Assembly: GCA_002726245.1 (NCBI GenBank)
Contig: PBSM01000253.1
Location: forward strand, 1-40,160
Direction of reading: 5' to 3'
From: Planctomycetaceae bacterium
GTDB lineage: Bacteria; Planctomycetota; Planctomycetia; Pirellulales; Pirellulaceae
DNA: 40,160 nt
Shown: positions 1 through 8,442 of the stretch, piece after piece
Position numbering within the stretch: position 1 is the stretch's first letter
Layout of the letters: each line of letters begins with the position of its first letter
Position numbers and translations under genes: made by a program
The notes under the pieces: generated by a model
What the model was told of the DNA's origin: nothing
The model's database searches: none
The model's input: the letters and a program-made list of their open reading frames with translations, nothing else

Positions 1-112
1 ATCTCGGCCGAAGTGTGTGTTCAACGCCGGGTGATTCGGGAACGAATGACGGAAGATAGCGAGTGAGCGCGCACCGCAGGCGTCGATAGAAGAGGCGAAC
101 GTGAGCACCGCG
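1..112. other. Noncoding left edge
   Basis: I see no convincing gene in this stretch. It lies immediately downstream of the stop codon of the integrase fragment, so it may hold the end of the old insertion sequence, but I could not identify a terminal inverted repeat. Confidence 0.4.
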
Positions 113-673
113 TTAGGCTGCTGAGCGGTAGTAGTAGTAGTTCAACATTCCATCAAGTCGTTCGCGACGTTCGATCTTGCCCGCGACTTGGCCGATCTCA
201 CGTCCAGGGTCAATGATCTTGTTATCCAGTCCCTGGTGATTGCGTTCGCCGTGGTAGTAGGCCAGATACTGAAGAACGGTTCGACGCAGTGAAGCCTCGC
301 CGAAGAAGATCATTCGATGTAAGCACTCGGTTTTGATACTCTTCATGAAACGCTCGAGATAGGCATTCAAGTTGGGACTTCGCGATGGCAAACGCACTGG
401 TTCCGTGTTCTCGTTCTTTAAGAAGGCGCGAAATGAGGCACAGAACTTACTGTCGCGGTCCATGATCAGATAGCGTTGGCCGTTGAGAAAGCCGTCTTCA
501 CAGTCCGTCAGATTTCTGGCGATCTGCTTCATCCATAATTCATTCGGACTGGTCGTACAGCCCGCGAAATGCACACGACGCGTCTTCAGTTCCATCACGA
601 ACAGCAGGTAGAAGGTGACCAATCCTCCTCGAGTCCAAACTTCGATCGTTGTGAAGTCAATCGCTGACAACAC
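113..673 (-). pseudogene. N-terminally truncated integrase-type transposase (rve fold, DD35E)
   Basis: This is the catalytic half of a retroviral-integrase-like transposase. From the GTG at 673, the residues matching the DDE triad are D6 (AIDFTT), D72 (IMDRDSKF) and E107 (YLERF); the D72-E107 spacing of 35 is the usual DD35E spacing. The C-terminus has the AYYHGERNHQGLD-like stretch typical of this family in planctomycetes. Full-length relatives carry roughly 100-150 more N-terminal residues, including the DNA-binding helix-turn-helix. These are absent: in-frame codons run back only to a stop at 683-685, inside the end of the neighbouring SDR gene. The GTG is therefore the edge of the open frame and probably not a real start. 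I call it a remnant of an insertion sequence truncated next to the SDR operon. The catalytic residues are intact, but without the DNA-binding part it is unlikely to be active. Confidence 0.75.
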
Positions 674-678
674 GCCGA

Positions 679-1455
679 TCAGTCATCGGAGGAGTAGGGC
701 CACTGTGCCGCTGTCCACAGCCCGCCGTCAACGTACACGGTCTGCCCGGTCGTGAACTCAGCCGCGTCGCTCGCCAAGAACACAACGACCGCGGCGACGT
801 CTTTTGCTTGACCAACGCGACGCATCGGAGTAATTGGCCCCCACGTTCCGGCGTAGTCTCCGGCTTCCAGCTTCGTCCGTTCGATCTCAATCGCGCCGGG
901 AGCCACGCAGTTGACTCGGATGCTCAGCGGGCCGAGCTCGACGGCGCAAACCTTCGTCAAATTCTCGATGCCGCCTTTGGAAGCACAATAGTCAACGAGT
1001 GAGGGAAACGGTTGCTTGTTTGCCCCTGAGCCGATGTTAATGATCGCTCCGCCAGCTCCCTGCTCTTTCATCATTCGCGCCGCTTGTTGCGAACAAAGGA
1101 AACACCCCTTTAGGTTTGTGCGTATCGTGCGATCAAAGTCTTCTTCGTCGAGATCGAGCAGCGAAGCGAAGGTTTGCACACCGGCGTTGTTGACGAGCAG
1201 ATCGAGTCGCCCAGCGTCGGCGCGAAGCTTGTCGAACATCGAAGTGACTTGATCGCCGAACCCGGCATCTGCTTGCAGTATCCAACTTCGCTGACCGGAT
1301 TCCTCAACCTTCGCCGCCGTCGCCTCAGCGCCAGCTTGATCTCGGTTGTAGTTGATCGCGACATCCCAGCCCGCGCTCGCCAGACCATAAGCAATTCCGC
1401 GCCCGATCCCTTTGCTCGCGCCGGTTACTAAGGCGACTTTAGCTTCGTTGCTCAC
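679..1455 (-). CDS. SDR-family NAD(P)-dependent oxidoreductase
   Basis: A 258-residue classical short-chain dehydrogenase/reductase, the usual length for the family. The cofactor-binding motif TGASKGIG is at residues 11-18 and the NNAG motif at 89-92. The catalytic residues are S143, Y156 and K160 in YCASK, with the normal Ser-Tyr spacing of 13. The C-terminal segment FTTGQTVYVDGG is the standard SDR ending. It resembles the 3-oxoacyl-ACP reductase/glucose-1-dehydrogenase branch, but the substrate cannot be told from sequence. It is the last gene of a minus-strand series after the M81 peptidase and the PLP enzyme, separated from the latter by about 100 bases that contain a palindromic repeat. 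The stop codon lies a few bases from the truncated integrase, so the insertion debris sits exactly at the 3' end without damaging the gene. Confidence 0.9.
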   Translation of the reverse strand: MSNEAKVALVTGASKGIGRGIAYGLASAGWDVAINYNRDQAGAEATAAKVEESGQRSWILQADAGFGDQVTSMFDKLRADAGRLDLLVNNAGVQTFASLLDLDEEDFDRTIRTNLKGCFLCSQQAARMMKEQGAGGAIINIGSGANKQPFPSLVDYCASKGGIENLTKVCAVELGPLSIRVNCVAPGAIEIERTKLEAGDYAGTWGPITPMRRVGQAKDVAAVVVFLASDAAEFTTGQTVYVDGGLWTAAQWPYSSDD

Positions 1456-1493
1456 TCTTTAATCCTCTCGCAGCAAAGGTGGTTCAGGAATTC

Positions 1494-1569
1494 GGACACG
1501 GATCGCACGGAAGGCACGGATAAGGAAGACACTCTCGCTCGTTCCGTGAAATCCGTGTCATCCGTGTCC
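1494..1569. repeat. Palindromic intergenic repeat (ATCCGTGTCC family)
   Basis: GGACACGGAT at 1494-1503 is matched perfectly by ATCCGTGTCC at 1560-1569. Inside, CACGGAA and TTCCGTG form a second matching pair, and further CGGAT/ATCCG units occur between them. The whole is a long imperfect palindrome rich in the phrase TCCGTG. It lies between the SDR and PLP-enzyme genes, and its right end overlaps the stop codon of the PLP gene. I believe similar phrases are common in intergenic DNA of planctomycetes and related phyla, but could not check that here. Confidence 0.6.
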
Positions 1570-2547
1570 CAATCTCTCTTCTTCTCCAACGCGCAATACC
1601 GTCGGCAATTCGGCGAGATCAAGATTGCCGCCGGAAAGGACGCCGACAATGGTTTTGCCTGCGAACTGCTCCCGGCACTTGAACGCCGCCGCCAATGTGC
1701 CGGCGCCGGCACCTTCGGCCAAGTTGTGCGTATGTTTGAGAATCCGATACGCCGCGATTCGTAACTCATCTTCACTAACAAGAATCACGTCATCCATCAG
1801 CGCGTGCATGATCTCAAGGGTCATTGCGGCCGGGGCACGAGTTGCGAAACCTTCCGCCCAAGTATTCGCGGCATCCGTCGTCACGTGCTCTTTGGTTCGC
1901 CACGAGTCAGCAACTGCCGGAGCGTTTTCAGATTGAATTCCAATCACTTTCGCCTTCGGATAGCGATGCTTGGCGACAATGCAAGTACCGCAGACACTAC
2001 TGCCCAAACCAATCGGAACGAGAATCACATCGGGCGCAGGCAACTCCTCGAACACTTCCCAAGCCATCGTGCCGACGCCTGCAATCAGAAGTGGCTCATT
2101 CGCCGAATGGACATAACGCCCGCCACGAGTCTCAACCAACTGCTCAACGTACCCCTTCGCCTCGTCGAAGTCACGACCGTATTCGATCAACTCCGCACCA
2201 AGGTTGCGAATCGCGAGACACTTGTCGGGGTTGGCCTTCTCAGGTACGACGATCGTACATGCGGCCTGAAAGTGCCGCCCGGCAAAGGCCAGCGATTGCC
2301 CGTGGTTCCCAGTCGATACGCCGATTATCCCGGCGGCACGTTCTTTCTCGTTGAGCGTACTGACGAAGTTGACTCCACCGCGCACCTTGAAGGCACCGAC
2401 CGGCTGATGGTTCTCGTGCTTCAAGTAGAAAGGAAAGCCGAGCAGCTTCGAGAGCCCCGGCCACGCAAACAACGGAGTTGGCTTGAGCAGAGCATGAACT
2501 CGCGGCAACGCGGCGAGAACGTCATCGTAGGAAACAGGAAGCGTCAC
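1558..2547 (-). CDS. PLP-dependent threonine/serine dehydratase-like enzyme
   Basis: A fold-type II pyridoxal-phosphate enzyme of the threonine ammonia-lyase/serine racemase family. The PLP-binding Lys is in FKVRGG (K54 with the start chosen here), followed by the substrate loop STGNHGQS at about 78-85. A glycine-rich phosphate loop reads PIGLGSSVCG, and a C-terminal SGGN is also present. The loop is GLGSS rather than the GGGGL usual in biosynthetic IlvA, so a catabolic dehydratase or a hydroxyectoine-pathway-like enzyme is as likely as IlvA. There is no regulatory ACT domain. I chose the GTG at 2547 because it overlaps the upstream stop codon as GTGA; an upstream start at 2577 would add 10 residues running back into the M81 gene. 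Expected product: 329 residues, translationally coupled to the M81 gene. Its last residues lie inside the palindromic repeat. Confidence 0.85.
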   Translation of the reverse strand: MTLPVSYDDVLAALPRVHALLKPTPLFAWPGLSKLLGFPFYLKHENHQPVGAFKVRGGVNFVSTLNEKERAAGIIGVSTGNHGQSLAFAGRHFQAACTIVVPEKANPDKCLAIRNLGAELIEYGRDFDEAKGYVEQLVETRGGRYVHSANEPLLIAGVGTMAWEVFEELPAPDVILVPIGLGSSVCGTCIVAKHRYPKAKVIGIQSENAPAVADSWRTKEHVTTDAANTWAEGFATRAPAAMTLEIMHALMDDVILVSEDELRIAAYRILKHTHNLAEGAGAGTLAAAFKCREQFAGKTIVGVLSGGNLDLAELPTVLRVGEEERLGHG

Positions 2548-4055
2548 GTGAGAATCAAATCCTGCGCGGGCGACCACTTTTCAATGTCGTCCCACGGCCA
2601 AAGCGGGTAAGGAATGGTCTTGAACTCATAGTTCCAAAAGTCCGACGGTGCACATCCAGGTGCCTTGACCGAGTAGATCGCGGCGGCATGCTCGGAGTAA
2701 ACGGCGCGGAAACCGCACGGGCTCTTTGCAACGACAACGGAAGCTTCGAAAGGTTCGAAGCCCGCGGAGCGAAAGAACTCCGGTGCAAAGTGTGGTCCGC
2801 TGCGTGTCGTAACGACAACGCGAACATTACTTTCGTGACGCAACACGACTGAGCGCCCCATATCGATCGGCATGTTCTTGCCAATGTGGCCGGTCATCTT
2901 AAAGCGAGCATCAAAGCAACGCTCCATAGCGGCCTTCACTTCAACCGTCGTTCCAAAACGATTGTCTCGGACACCGCCAAGACGCACAGTCACTTCCGCG
3001 CCTGGTGCAACCCTCGAACACTGCTCAACCACGTCGGGGGCAACGACGGTGACGAGAGCCTCACGAGACCAATCGTACTTCAGCATTTCGGCCAGAATCC
3101 ACACGCTGTCGCCTGGCGCGCCAGAGGTCGTGGCATCGGCAGCGTCACTCAAAACGGTCAGGCCGCCCTCCTCGTGAGCCAGACGAACGGCGCCTTTCGC
3201 TTCGACTAGTTCGGGCAGGTACTCGCGCCGGCGTCGCCAGAACTCTTCCGCGATCGAGGCACACGCCTCGCGAGCCGCTTGCGGATCGTTGTCTGTGGTG
3301 ACGAGAACGCTCGAGCCGAGTTGCGGGATGTCCATCCACGGTTGTACCGGAGCCATGCCAGCCGCAAGCACATTGGGCCGCCGCTCGAGTTCCACGACTC
3401 GCCGCTTCAGATCTGGCGCGATACCCGCTTCGGCTTCCGTGTTGGAGTTCTCAGCCGGAACGACGGCCGGGATCTTGCAGAAGGCTGCCGTTGGCGTCGC
3501 ACCGTCGAAGAGCATTCGACGCAACACCTCAGCCCCACGTTGTCCAGTTTCGCTGATGTCGATGTGCGGCATCGAATGATACGTCACGAGCACATCGGCC
3601 GCGCGCACCATCTCGTTCGTGATGTTGGTATGCAAGTCCAGCGTCACCACAATCGGGACGCCAGGACCAACGCGATCTCGTAACTCTTCTAAGATCGCGC
3701 CCTCGACGTCGGGATGCTGCTCCGCAACCATCGCTCCGTGCAGAGCAAGCAGATACGCATCGGCTGGACCAGCCACTTCAATGGATCCGAAGAACTCTTC
3801 GTGCAACCACCGGAAACACTCTCTTGTTGCGGTACCGCTAGGCCAAGCCGGCAGTCTGACGAGCCCGACGATCTCTGGCACTTTCGGCCAAGCTCGCATT
3901 GATTGAATGAATCCGCCCAGCTCATTCACGTCTTCCATCTTCTCGACGAGATCATGGCCGCGACAAATACCAAACTCCTCAAAGTCCGCCCTCGTTGTGG
4001 GGACCGGATTCAAGGTGTTTGTTTCTTGCCAGAGTTGGCCGATGGCGACTCGCAT
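2544..4055 (-). CDS. M81-family (MlrC/microcystinase C-like) metallopeptidase
   Basis: A 503-residue protein of the M81 family (formerly DUF1485), which includes MlrC, the enzyme that opens the last peptide in microcystin breakdown. The N-terminal domain begins MRVAIGQLWQETNT; E11 sits in the conserved QETN. Candidate zinc ligands are D140 and H142 in LDLHTN, with H160 and H164 in YHSMPHID; H106 in LHGAM is also conserved. The C-terminal half carries the second M81 domain, with GHIGKN and the SPCGFRAVY-like segment. The longest frame opens with TTG at 4079, but the ATG at 4055 fits the family N-terminus better. The gene overlaps the PLP enzyme gene by four bases (GTGA). The natural substrate is unknown; M81 proteins occur in many bacteria that never meet microcystin. 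I infer an amino-acid or small-amide degradation operon. Confidence 0.85.
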   Translation of the reverse strand: MRVAIGQLWQETNTLNPVPTTRADFEEFGICRGHDLVEKMEDVNELGGFIQSMRAWPKVPEIVGLVRLPAWPSGTATRECFRWLHEEFFGSIEVAGPADAYLLALHGAMVAEQHPDVEGAILEELRDRVGPGVPIVVTLDLHTNITNEMVRAADVLVTYHSMPHIDISETGQRGAEVLRRMLFDGATPTAAFCKIPAVVPAENSNTEAEAGIAPDLKRRVVELERRPNVLAAGMAPVQPWMDIPQLGSSVLVTTDNDPQAAREACASIAEEFWRRRREYLPELVEAKGAVRLAHEEGGLTVLSDAADATTSGAPGDSVWILAEMLKYDWSREALVTVVAPDVVEQCSRVAPGAEVTVRLGGVRDNRFGTTVEVKAAMERCFDARFKMTGHIGKNMPIDMGRSVVLRHESNVRVVVTTRSGPHFAPEFFRSAGFEPFEASVVVAKSPCGFRAVYSEHAAAIYSVKAPGCAPSDFWNYEFKTIPYPLWPWDDIEKWSPAQDLILT

Positions 4056-4125
4056 GGATATCAATGTAAGAAGATTCAATCTGGTGGTGTTTCGCGGTCA
4101 GAAGCGTACCGTTGTTCGAACGCAA

Positions 4126-4173
4126 GTCCCGAAGGGATACAGGCGAATAGCCCCAGGTTTCAACCTGGGGAAC
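4126..4173. repeat. REP palindrome, left copy flanking RAYT
   Basis: A unit that starts GTCCCGAAGGGAT, has a short linker ending in GCGAATAG, and then the perfect hairpin CCCCAGGTT-TC-AACCTGGGG. It is the inverted counterpart of the copy at 4776-4822, differing at only a few bases. The two copies bracket the broken REP-associated transposase. Confidence 0.85.
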
Positions 4174-4224
4174 GAAAAGACGTCGCCATCAACGAGTCCC
4201 AAACGGACGACGTCGGTATCCCGT

Positions 4225-4688
4225 TCAACCGACATGTTCCACTTCGAAAACGTACTGTGGATCGTAAGCGATGTTATGACGCTGCAACATAGCGAGAAAC
4301 TCATCTTGGAATGTAACTCTCCTGTGATGTTCCCGCTGTGTTTGGATGTATCGTCGTACGGTCGGTATTTGCGATTGGCTAACCGTAAAAGCTCCATAGC
4401 CAGATTGCCATTCGAATCGCCTCTTCGTCTTTCGTTCGTCGTTGATCCACTTGGACGAACTGCCTTTAATCCGCTGCAACATGTCTGAGACTGAGATCGT
4501 CGGGCAGAAGCCTGCCAATATGTGGACATGATCTTCGATTCTGCCAATCTCAAGCAGATGTCCTTTCTCCCCCGAATGATGCCACCAATATACGCGTAGA
4601 GCTCTTCCGCTAGTGGCTCATGGATCGTCGGCTTCCGATACTTGGTGCTAAAAATGATGTGATAGGTGAGACTTGTGTAGGTACTCAT
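4225..4688 (-). pseudogene. REP-associated tyrosine transposase (RAYT, IS200-like Y1), frameshifted
   Basis: A TnpA-REP-type HUH transposase split over two reading frames. The first frame starts MSTYTSLTYHIIFSTKYRKP at 4688 and is good to about 4565. The second frame continues GHLLEIGRIEDHVHILAGF and runs to the stop at 4225. The joint is at RGRK|GHLL: restoring one G in the AAGGACAT context (near 4560-4566) fuses the frames into a normal protein of about 155 residues. The metal-binding HUH motif (HVH) falls near 4524-4532, and the nucleophilic Tyr in RRYIQTQREHHR near 4348-4350. Both lie in the second frame and are intact. RAYTs nick and move REP sequences, and this one is flanked by inverted REP copies. 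A sequencing error could also explain one missing base. Confidence 0.85.
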
Positions 4689-4739
4689 GACGTGATCCGT
4701 GGATGGCAAATTGCGAGGCTAACGGGATAGGATTACGTC

Positions 4740-4752
4740 GTCCCTTTGGGAC
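4740..4752. repeat. Short REP-like hairpin GTCCC-TTT-GGGAC
   Basis: A perfect five-base-pair hairpin of the same GTCCC...GGGAC type as in the two larger REP copies, placed between the RAYT start and the right REP copy. It is probably a partial REP unit. Confidence 0.55.
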
Positions 4753-4775
4753 TATACCGTTAGTTTGGGATCTAA

Positions 4776-4822
4776 GTCCCCAGGTTGAAACCTGGGGCTA
4801 TTTGCCTGAGTCCCTTCGGGAC
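4776..4822. repeat. REP palindrome, right copy flanking RAYT
   Basis: The unit begins with GTCCCCAGGTTGAAACCTGG and ends with GAGTCCCTTCGGGAC. Read in reverse complement it matches the left copy at 4126-4173 except for about three bases. Together they form an inverted pair with the transposase remnant inside. Confidence 0.85.
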
Positions 4823-4878
4823 AACATTGCGCATTCGGTGCTCGTGTGCCATTTGTATATTCACCCGCGATCTGGTCA

Positions 4879-5883
4879 CTATGGCTTCAAAACGATTTTA
4901 CCCGCCAACGTCCCGCTCTTTTGCAGCGTGTTCTCTTCTTGCAACCGGTGAGCGGCGGCAGCTTCAGACAGTGGGAAGGTCTCGCCGATTTGAGCTTGCA
5001 ACTTTCCTTCCGACATCCAGTGGTTCATGTCGTCGGTGCAAGCTCGCAACTCCTCGGGAGTCGCTTTGAACATGACGAGGCCGTGCATCGAACAGCCCTT
5101 CACATAGAAAGGGCCAACCGGAAACTCAGGCCGGGCGTCGCGTCCCGCCATCAGAATCAATCGGCCTCGTTCGGCAAGATACGACGTTAAAGCGTCGAAG
5201 TCCGGTTCGCGGAGCGTTTCCCAAACGACGTTCACTCCGCCCGGCGAGAACGCTTGGATAGCCTCCGAAATATCTTGTGTCTTGTAGTTCACGGCGGCAT
5301 CCGCGCCGAGTTCTTCGCAGCGAGCACATTTCTCGTCGCTGCCGCCCGTAGCGATCACGCGTGCGCCGGCCGCCTTGGCCATTTGCACCACCATCGAACC
5401 GACACCGCCCGTGCCGCCGTGAACGAAGACGGATTCGCCGGCTTGCAGGTTGGCTTCGCGAAACAATCCGAGGTGAGCGGTCACTCCGACCAGAGCGCAT
5501 GCCGCCGCGGTCTCGTCGGCTACATCGTCAGGAGTTGGATAGAGCCAGCATTCGTCAACGGCACAATACTCGGCGAATGTTCCTTGCCGTCCCATCAGGC
5601 CCTGATTTGTGCACCAGACCCGATCACCAACTTTGAATCGAGTGACATCCGGCCCGACTGCATCGACCGTTCCCGCGAGATCGCAGCCGATGACGAACGG
5701 CTTGGGCAATTCCCAATAGTTGGCACCGTTGCGAATGTATGTATCGACCGGATTCAGGGCGACAGCGCCCGTCTTCACTAGCACTTCGGCCCCGGTTGGT
5801 TTTGGCGTGGGAAGCTCTCCGTGGATAATGTTCGCGGCGGGACCGGTCTCGTGGATAAACGCTGCCTTCATGGATGTACTCAC
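4879..5883 (-). CDS. NADPH:quinone oxidoreductase-like MDR-family protein
   Basis: A 334-residue medium-chain dehydrogenase/reductase of the zeta-crystallin/quinone oxidoreductase type. The N-terminal GroES-like domain includes NPVDTYIRNG and the VGDRVW segment. The nucleotide-binding Rossmann motif HGGTGGVGS is at about residues 155-163, and the protein ends with the family's SGTLAGKIVL-type segment. The Cys/His zinc ligands of alcohol dehydrogenases are not evident, fitting the zinc-free quinone-reductase branch, which transfers hydride from NADPH to quinones or enones. The ATG at 5883 overlaps the stop of the TPR gene as ATGA, which supports this start and translational coupling. The physiological substrate is unknown. 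Confidence 0.88.
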   Translation of the reverse strand: MSTSMKAAFIHETGPAANIIHGELPTPKPTGAEVLVKTGAVALNPVDTYIRNGANYWELPKPFVIGCDLAGTVDAVGPDVTRFKVGDRVWCTNQGLMGRQGTFAEYCAVDECWLYPTPDDVADETAAACALVGVTAHLGLFREANLQAGESVFVHGGTGGVGSMVVQMAKAAGARVIATGGSDEKCARCEELGADAAVNYKTQDISEAIQAFSPGGVNVVWETLREPDFDALTSYLAERGRLILMAGRDARPEFPVGPFYVKGCSMHGLVMFKATPEELRACTDDMNHWMSEGKLQAQIGETFPLSEAAAAHRLQEENTLQKSGTLAGKIVLKP

Positions 5884-6608
5884 TCTTCGGAAGTTGCGGG
5901 ATCACTCACGTCGTCAAACACCGATTCAACTGCCTCGACTCCTGGATCTGCCGGCGGGATCGGAGAGTCCTGCGTGTCGAATGTCTCAGCGGGCAGCGGC
6001 CCTTCACGGTAGGGCATTCCGGACTGATACAGGGCGAGTCGCTCGCGAAACTCCTCCTGATAGAAGCCTTCCGGATCGCTGTCGATCGCTTTCTGCTGGC
6101 ATTCGGCCGCGGCTTCAAAGTCACCAGATTCGGCATGCGCGGCAGCCAACGTATCGATGAAGCTGCTGTTCGACCAACCTGTCAACTCACAAGCCCGCGT
6201 GGCATGTTCGACAGCAAGCTTCCCGTCGCGGAACTCATCGACCGGACATGTTGCCAACAACCACGCCTTGTTGTTGTGCGATGCCGCATCTTCCGGAGAA
6301 ATCGCGAGCCGCTCCTCCACAGCCTCCATCGCAGTGGCGTAGTCACCGTTTGCGACAGCCGCTTGGTACTCTTCCATCTGCTGCTGACTGGCGTCCATAT
6401 CGGCCTGCATCTGTTCAACGACTCCTTCAATCTCTTGAACCGCTTTGCGAGCGATCACAACGCCGACAGTAATCAAGCCGCCGCAGACGAGCAGCAAAAC
6501 TCCGAAAATCGAGACGACGACGATGATAATCGTCTTCGTGTTGTTCGGCGGGGGCTGCGAGCCGGGGAATGCGTTCGGATCGTCCGAGAAGTTGTGAGGC
6601 ATACTCAT
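5880..6608 (-). CDS. Membrane-anchored TPR protein
   Basis: Predicted 242-residue protein with a short polar, proline-rich N-terminus and one strong membrane helix at about residues 26-53. An acidic, Gln-rich segment (EQMQADMDASQQQMEEY) that may be coiled coil follows. Then come TPR-like helices, including NNKAWLLATCPVDEFRDGK and DTLAAAHAESGDFEAAAECQ, and an acidic C-terminal tail. This AWLLATCP...LDTLAAA pattern is familiar in planctomycete TPR proteins. The frame is open back to 6731, but the extra 41 residues look non-native, so I prefer the ATG at 6608 (6602 is also possible). The gene is coupled by ATGA to the quinone oxidoreductase gene; a functional link between them is not evident. 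Role: probably a scaffold for protein interactions at the membrane. Confidence 0.75.
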   Translation of the reverse strand: MSMPHNFSDDPNAFPGSQPPPNNTKTIIIVVVSIFGVLLLVCGGLITVGVVIARKAVQEIEGVVEQMQADMDASQQQMEEYQAAVANGDYATAMEAVEERLAISPEDAASHNNKAWLLATCPVDEFRDGKLAVEHATRACELTGWSNSSFIDTLAAAHAESGDFEAAAECQQKAIDSDPEGFYQEEFRERLALYQSGMPYREGPLPAETFDTQDSPIPPADPGVEAVESVFDDVSDPATSEE

Positions 6609-6764
6609 GATTCGTCTCACGTTGCGATAATCGGGGTGAACGACGATGCCATCTGTAGGACAGGGTTGTACTTCGTCCAGGAAGAAAAGACGGAGGTACA
6701 ACTCCTTCCGACGTTGATAGGTAACCTGCAAGAAGTTGCTACCGTTTTAACGGATCGCCACGCG

Positions 6765-8246
6765 TTACGCCACGACGTCTTTGATCACATGCCCGTGGAC
6801 GTCGGTCAAGCGGCGATCGACTCCGTTGTGGCGAACCGTCAGCCGCTTGTGGTCGATGCCGAGCAAATGCAGGATCGTGGCGTGAATGTCATAGACCTGC
6901 GTGGGATTCTCCCTGTCCAGTGGCTTGTATCCCCACTGGTCGGAAGGGCCGTAAGTCGTCCCGCCCTTGATGCCACCGCCACACAACCAGTTCGTGAAGA
7001 CATACGGATTGTGATCGCGTCCTTTGCTGCCCTGCGAGCTTGGCATGCGACCGAACTCGGTCGTCCAAAGAATGATCGTGTCTTTCAACAGGCCTCGTTG
7101 CTTGAGATCCTTGATCAGCGCCGCCGTGCCAACGGCCATTCCGTAAGCCAACGGCTGGTGGTCTCGAACGATGTCTTCATGGCTATCCCAGTTTCTGCGT
7201 GGAAAGCTGTTATCGTTGCCAGACCAGATCTGCACAAAACGGACTCCTCGCTCGACCAACCGCCGCGTAATCAAGCACTTGCGACCGAAGTATTCGATCT
7301 CTTCGGGAATGTTGATCTCGGCTGGGTGCTTCTGCCCGATCCGGTCGAGCCCGTACATCTTGAGGATGTGTTCCGGCTCTTTTGAAAGGTCGAGTGCTTC
7401 CGGAGCACTCAACTGCATCTTCGCTGCCAACTCGTAAGATCGGATCCGAGCCTCCAAACGGCCATCACCCTCGCGTTGCTGTTCGTAATCGCGGTTCAGT
7501 CGATTGAGCAAAGCCAGACCGTCACGATCGCTGTCCTTGGTGACAAAGTCGGCACGCGGCAACAGATCCTCGATGGGATTCTCCCGCTGCGGAAAGATCG
7601 CCGTGCCCTGAGTATGCGTGGGCAGAAAGGCAGCTCCCCAATTCTTCGGCCCGTTCGAGGCGAAGCCGCGATGATCGGGAAGCACAACGAACGTGGGCAA
7701 ATTGTCATTCAGCGTACCCAAGCCGTAGCTGATCCAGGATCCCATTCCGGGAAAGCCGGGATCTTGGAACCCGGTCGCTTGCAGATACGTCGCTTGACTG
7801 TGAACGCCCGTCTTACCAATCAGATTGTGAACGAATGCCATGTCATCGACACAATCTCCCAAGGGGGAAACCGCCTCGCTGATCATCTTGCGGGATTCGC
7901 CGTAGGCACTGAACTTGAACGGAGACTTCATCCAAGGACCAAGTCCGTTCTGAAACGCTTCGACCTTCTCGCCAAAGTCCGACTCTTCTCCGTGATGCTT
8001 CTCCAAAGCCGGCTTGTAGTCCCACAAATCGAGATGGCTCGCCGCGCCTCCCATGAACAACTGCACAATGCGAGTCGCCTTCGGTGGATGATGCAAGACC
8101 TTGACGACTCCGCCAGTACCTTGGTTGGGCAAAGCGGCGTGTGCCGAGTCTTTCAATAACATCGACGCCAGCGCCAAGCTGCCGAAACCGGCACCGGTTT
8201 GTTGGAGCATTGCCCGTCGGTCGATGGCAGGAGAAAGTTCATTCAT
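6765..8246 (-). CDS. DUF1501 protein, Tat-exported (sulfatase-like fold)
   Basis: A 493-residue DUF1501 protein of the alkaline-phosphatase/sulfatase-like superfamily, abundant in planctomycetes. The N-terminus has a twin-arginine-like leader (DRRAML at 9-14, then a hydrophobic stretch ending near SAHA), so export is likely. Typical segments are QLFMGGAASHLDLWDYKP, VHSQATYLQATGF, WTTEFGRMP, GRDHNPYVFTNW and IHATILHLLGID. In planctomycetes DUF1501 genes are usually paired with a DUF1549/DUF1553 cytochrome gene. The partner here is at 8695-11679, with a HicBA toxin-antitoxin pair between the two. The biochemical function is not established; a role in polysaccharide or sulfated-polymer use is often suggested. 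Confidence 0.88.
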   Translation of the reverse strand: MNELSPAIDRRAMLQQTGAGFGSLALASMLLKDSAHAALPNQGTGGVVKVLHHPPKATRIVQLFMGGAASHLDLWDYKPALEKHHGEESDFGEKVEAFQNGLGPWMKSPFKFSAYGESRKMISEAVSPLGDCVDDMAFVHNLIGKTGVHSQATYLQATGFQDPGFPGMGSWISYGLGTLNDNLPTFVVLPDHRGFASNGPKNWGAAFLPTHTQGTAIFPQRENPIEDLLPRADFVTKDSDRDGLALLNRLNRDYEQQREGDGRLEARIRSYELAAKMQLSAPEALDLSKEPEHILKMYGLDRIGQKHPAEINIPEEIEYFGRKCLITRRLVERGVRFVQIWSGNDNSFPRRNWDSHEDIVRDHQPLAYGMAVGTAALIKDLKQRGLLKDTIILWTTEFGRMPSSQGSKGRDHNPYVFTNWLCGGGIKGGTTYGPSDQWGYKPLDRENPTQVYDIHATILHLLGIDHKRLTVRHNGVDRRLTDVHGHVIKDVVA

Positions 8247-8256
8247 GAATCTGATC

Positions 8257-8442
8257 CTAGGGACGTACTATTCCCAGTTGGTCGCAGATAACGCGAGCAA
8301 GTGTTTCCTTGATTTCGCGATGACGTGGAACAGCAACACACCGGCCATTCTCTGGGTTTCGGTATATGGAGTGTTTCCGACCTTCGCGATCCAAGTGACA
8401 ACCGTGCTTCTCGATGTGACGGATCAAGTTGCGACGTTTCAC
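8257..8442 (-). CDS. hicA: HicA-family toxin (mRNA interferase)
   Basis: A 61-residue protein of the HicA (YcfA) family, close to the normal length. It has the double-stranded-RNA-binding-like fold signature: MKRRNLIRHIEKHGC, then REGRKHSIYRNP with the catalytic His in KHSIY, then the basic VPRHREIKETLARVICDQLG. HicA toxins cleave mRNA and halt translation. The start overlaps the hicB stop as ATGA, so toxin follows antitoxin in one transcript. The stop lies only 10 bases from the start of the DUF1501 gene, so DUF1501 is probably read through from the same transcript. Confidence 0.85.
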   Translation of the reverse strand: MKRRNLIRHIEKHGCHLDREGRKHSIYRNPENGRCVAVPRHREIKETLARVICDQLGIVRP

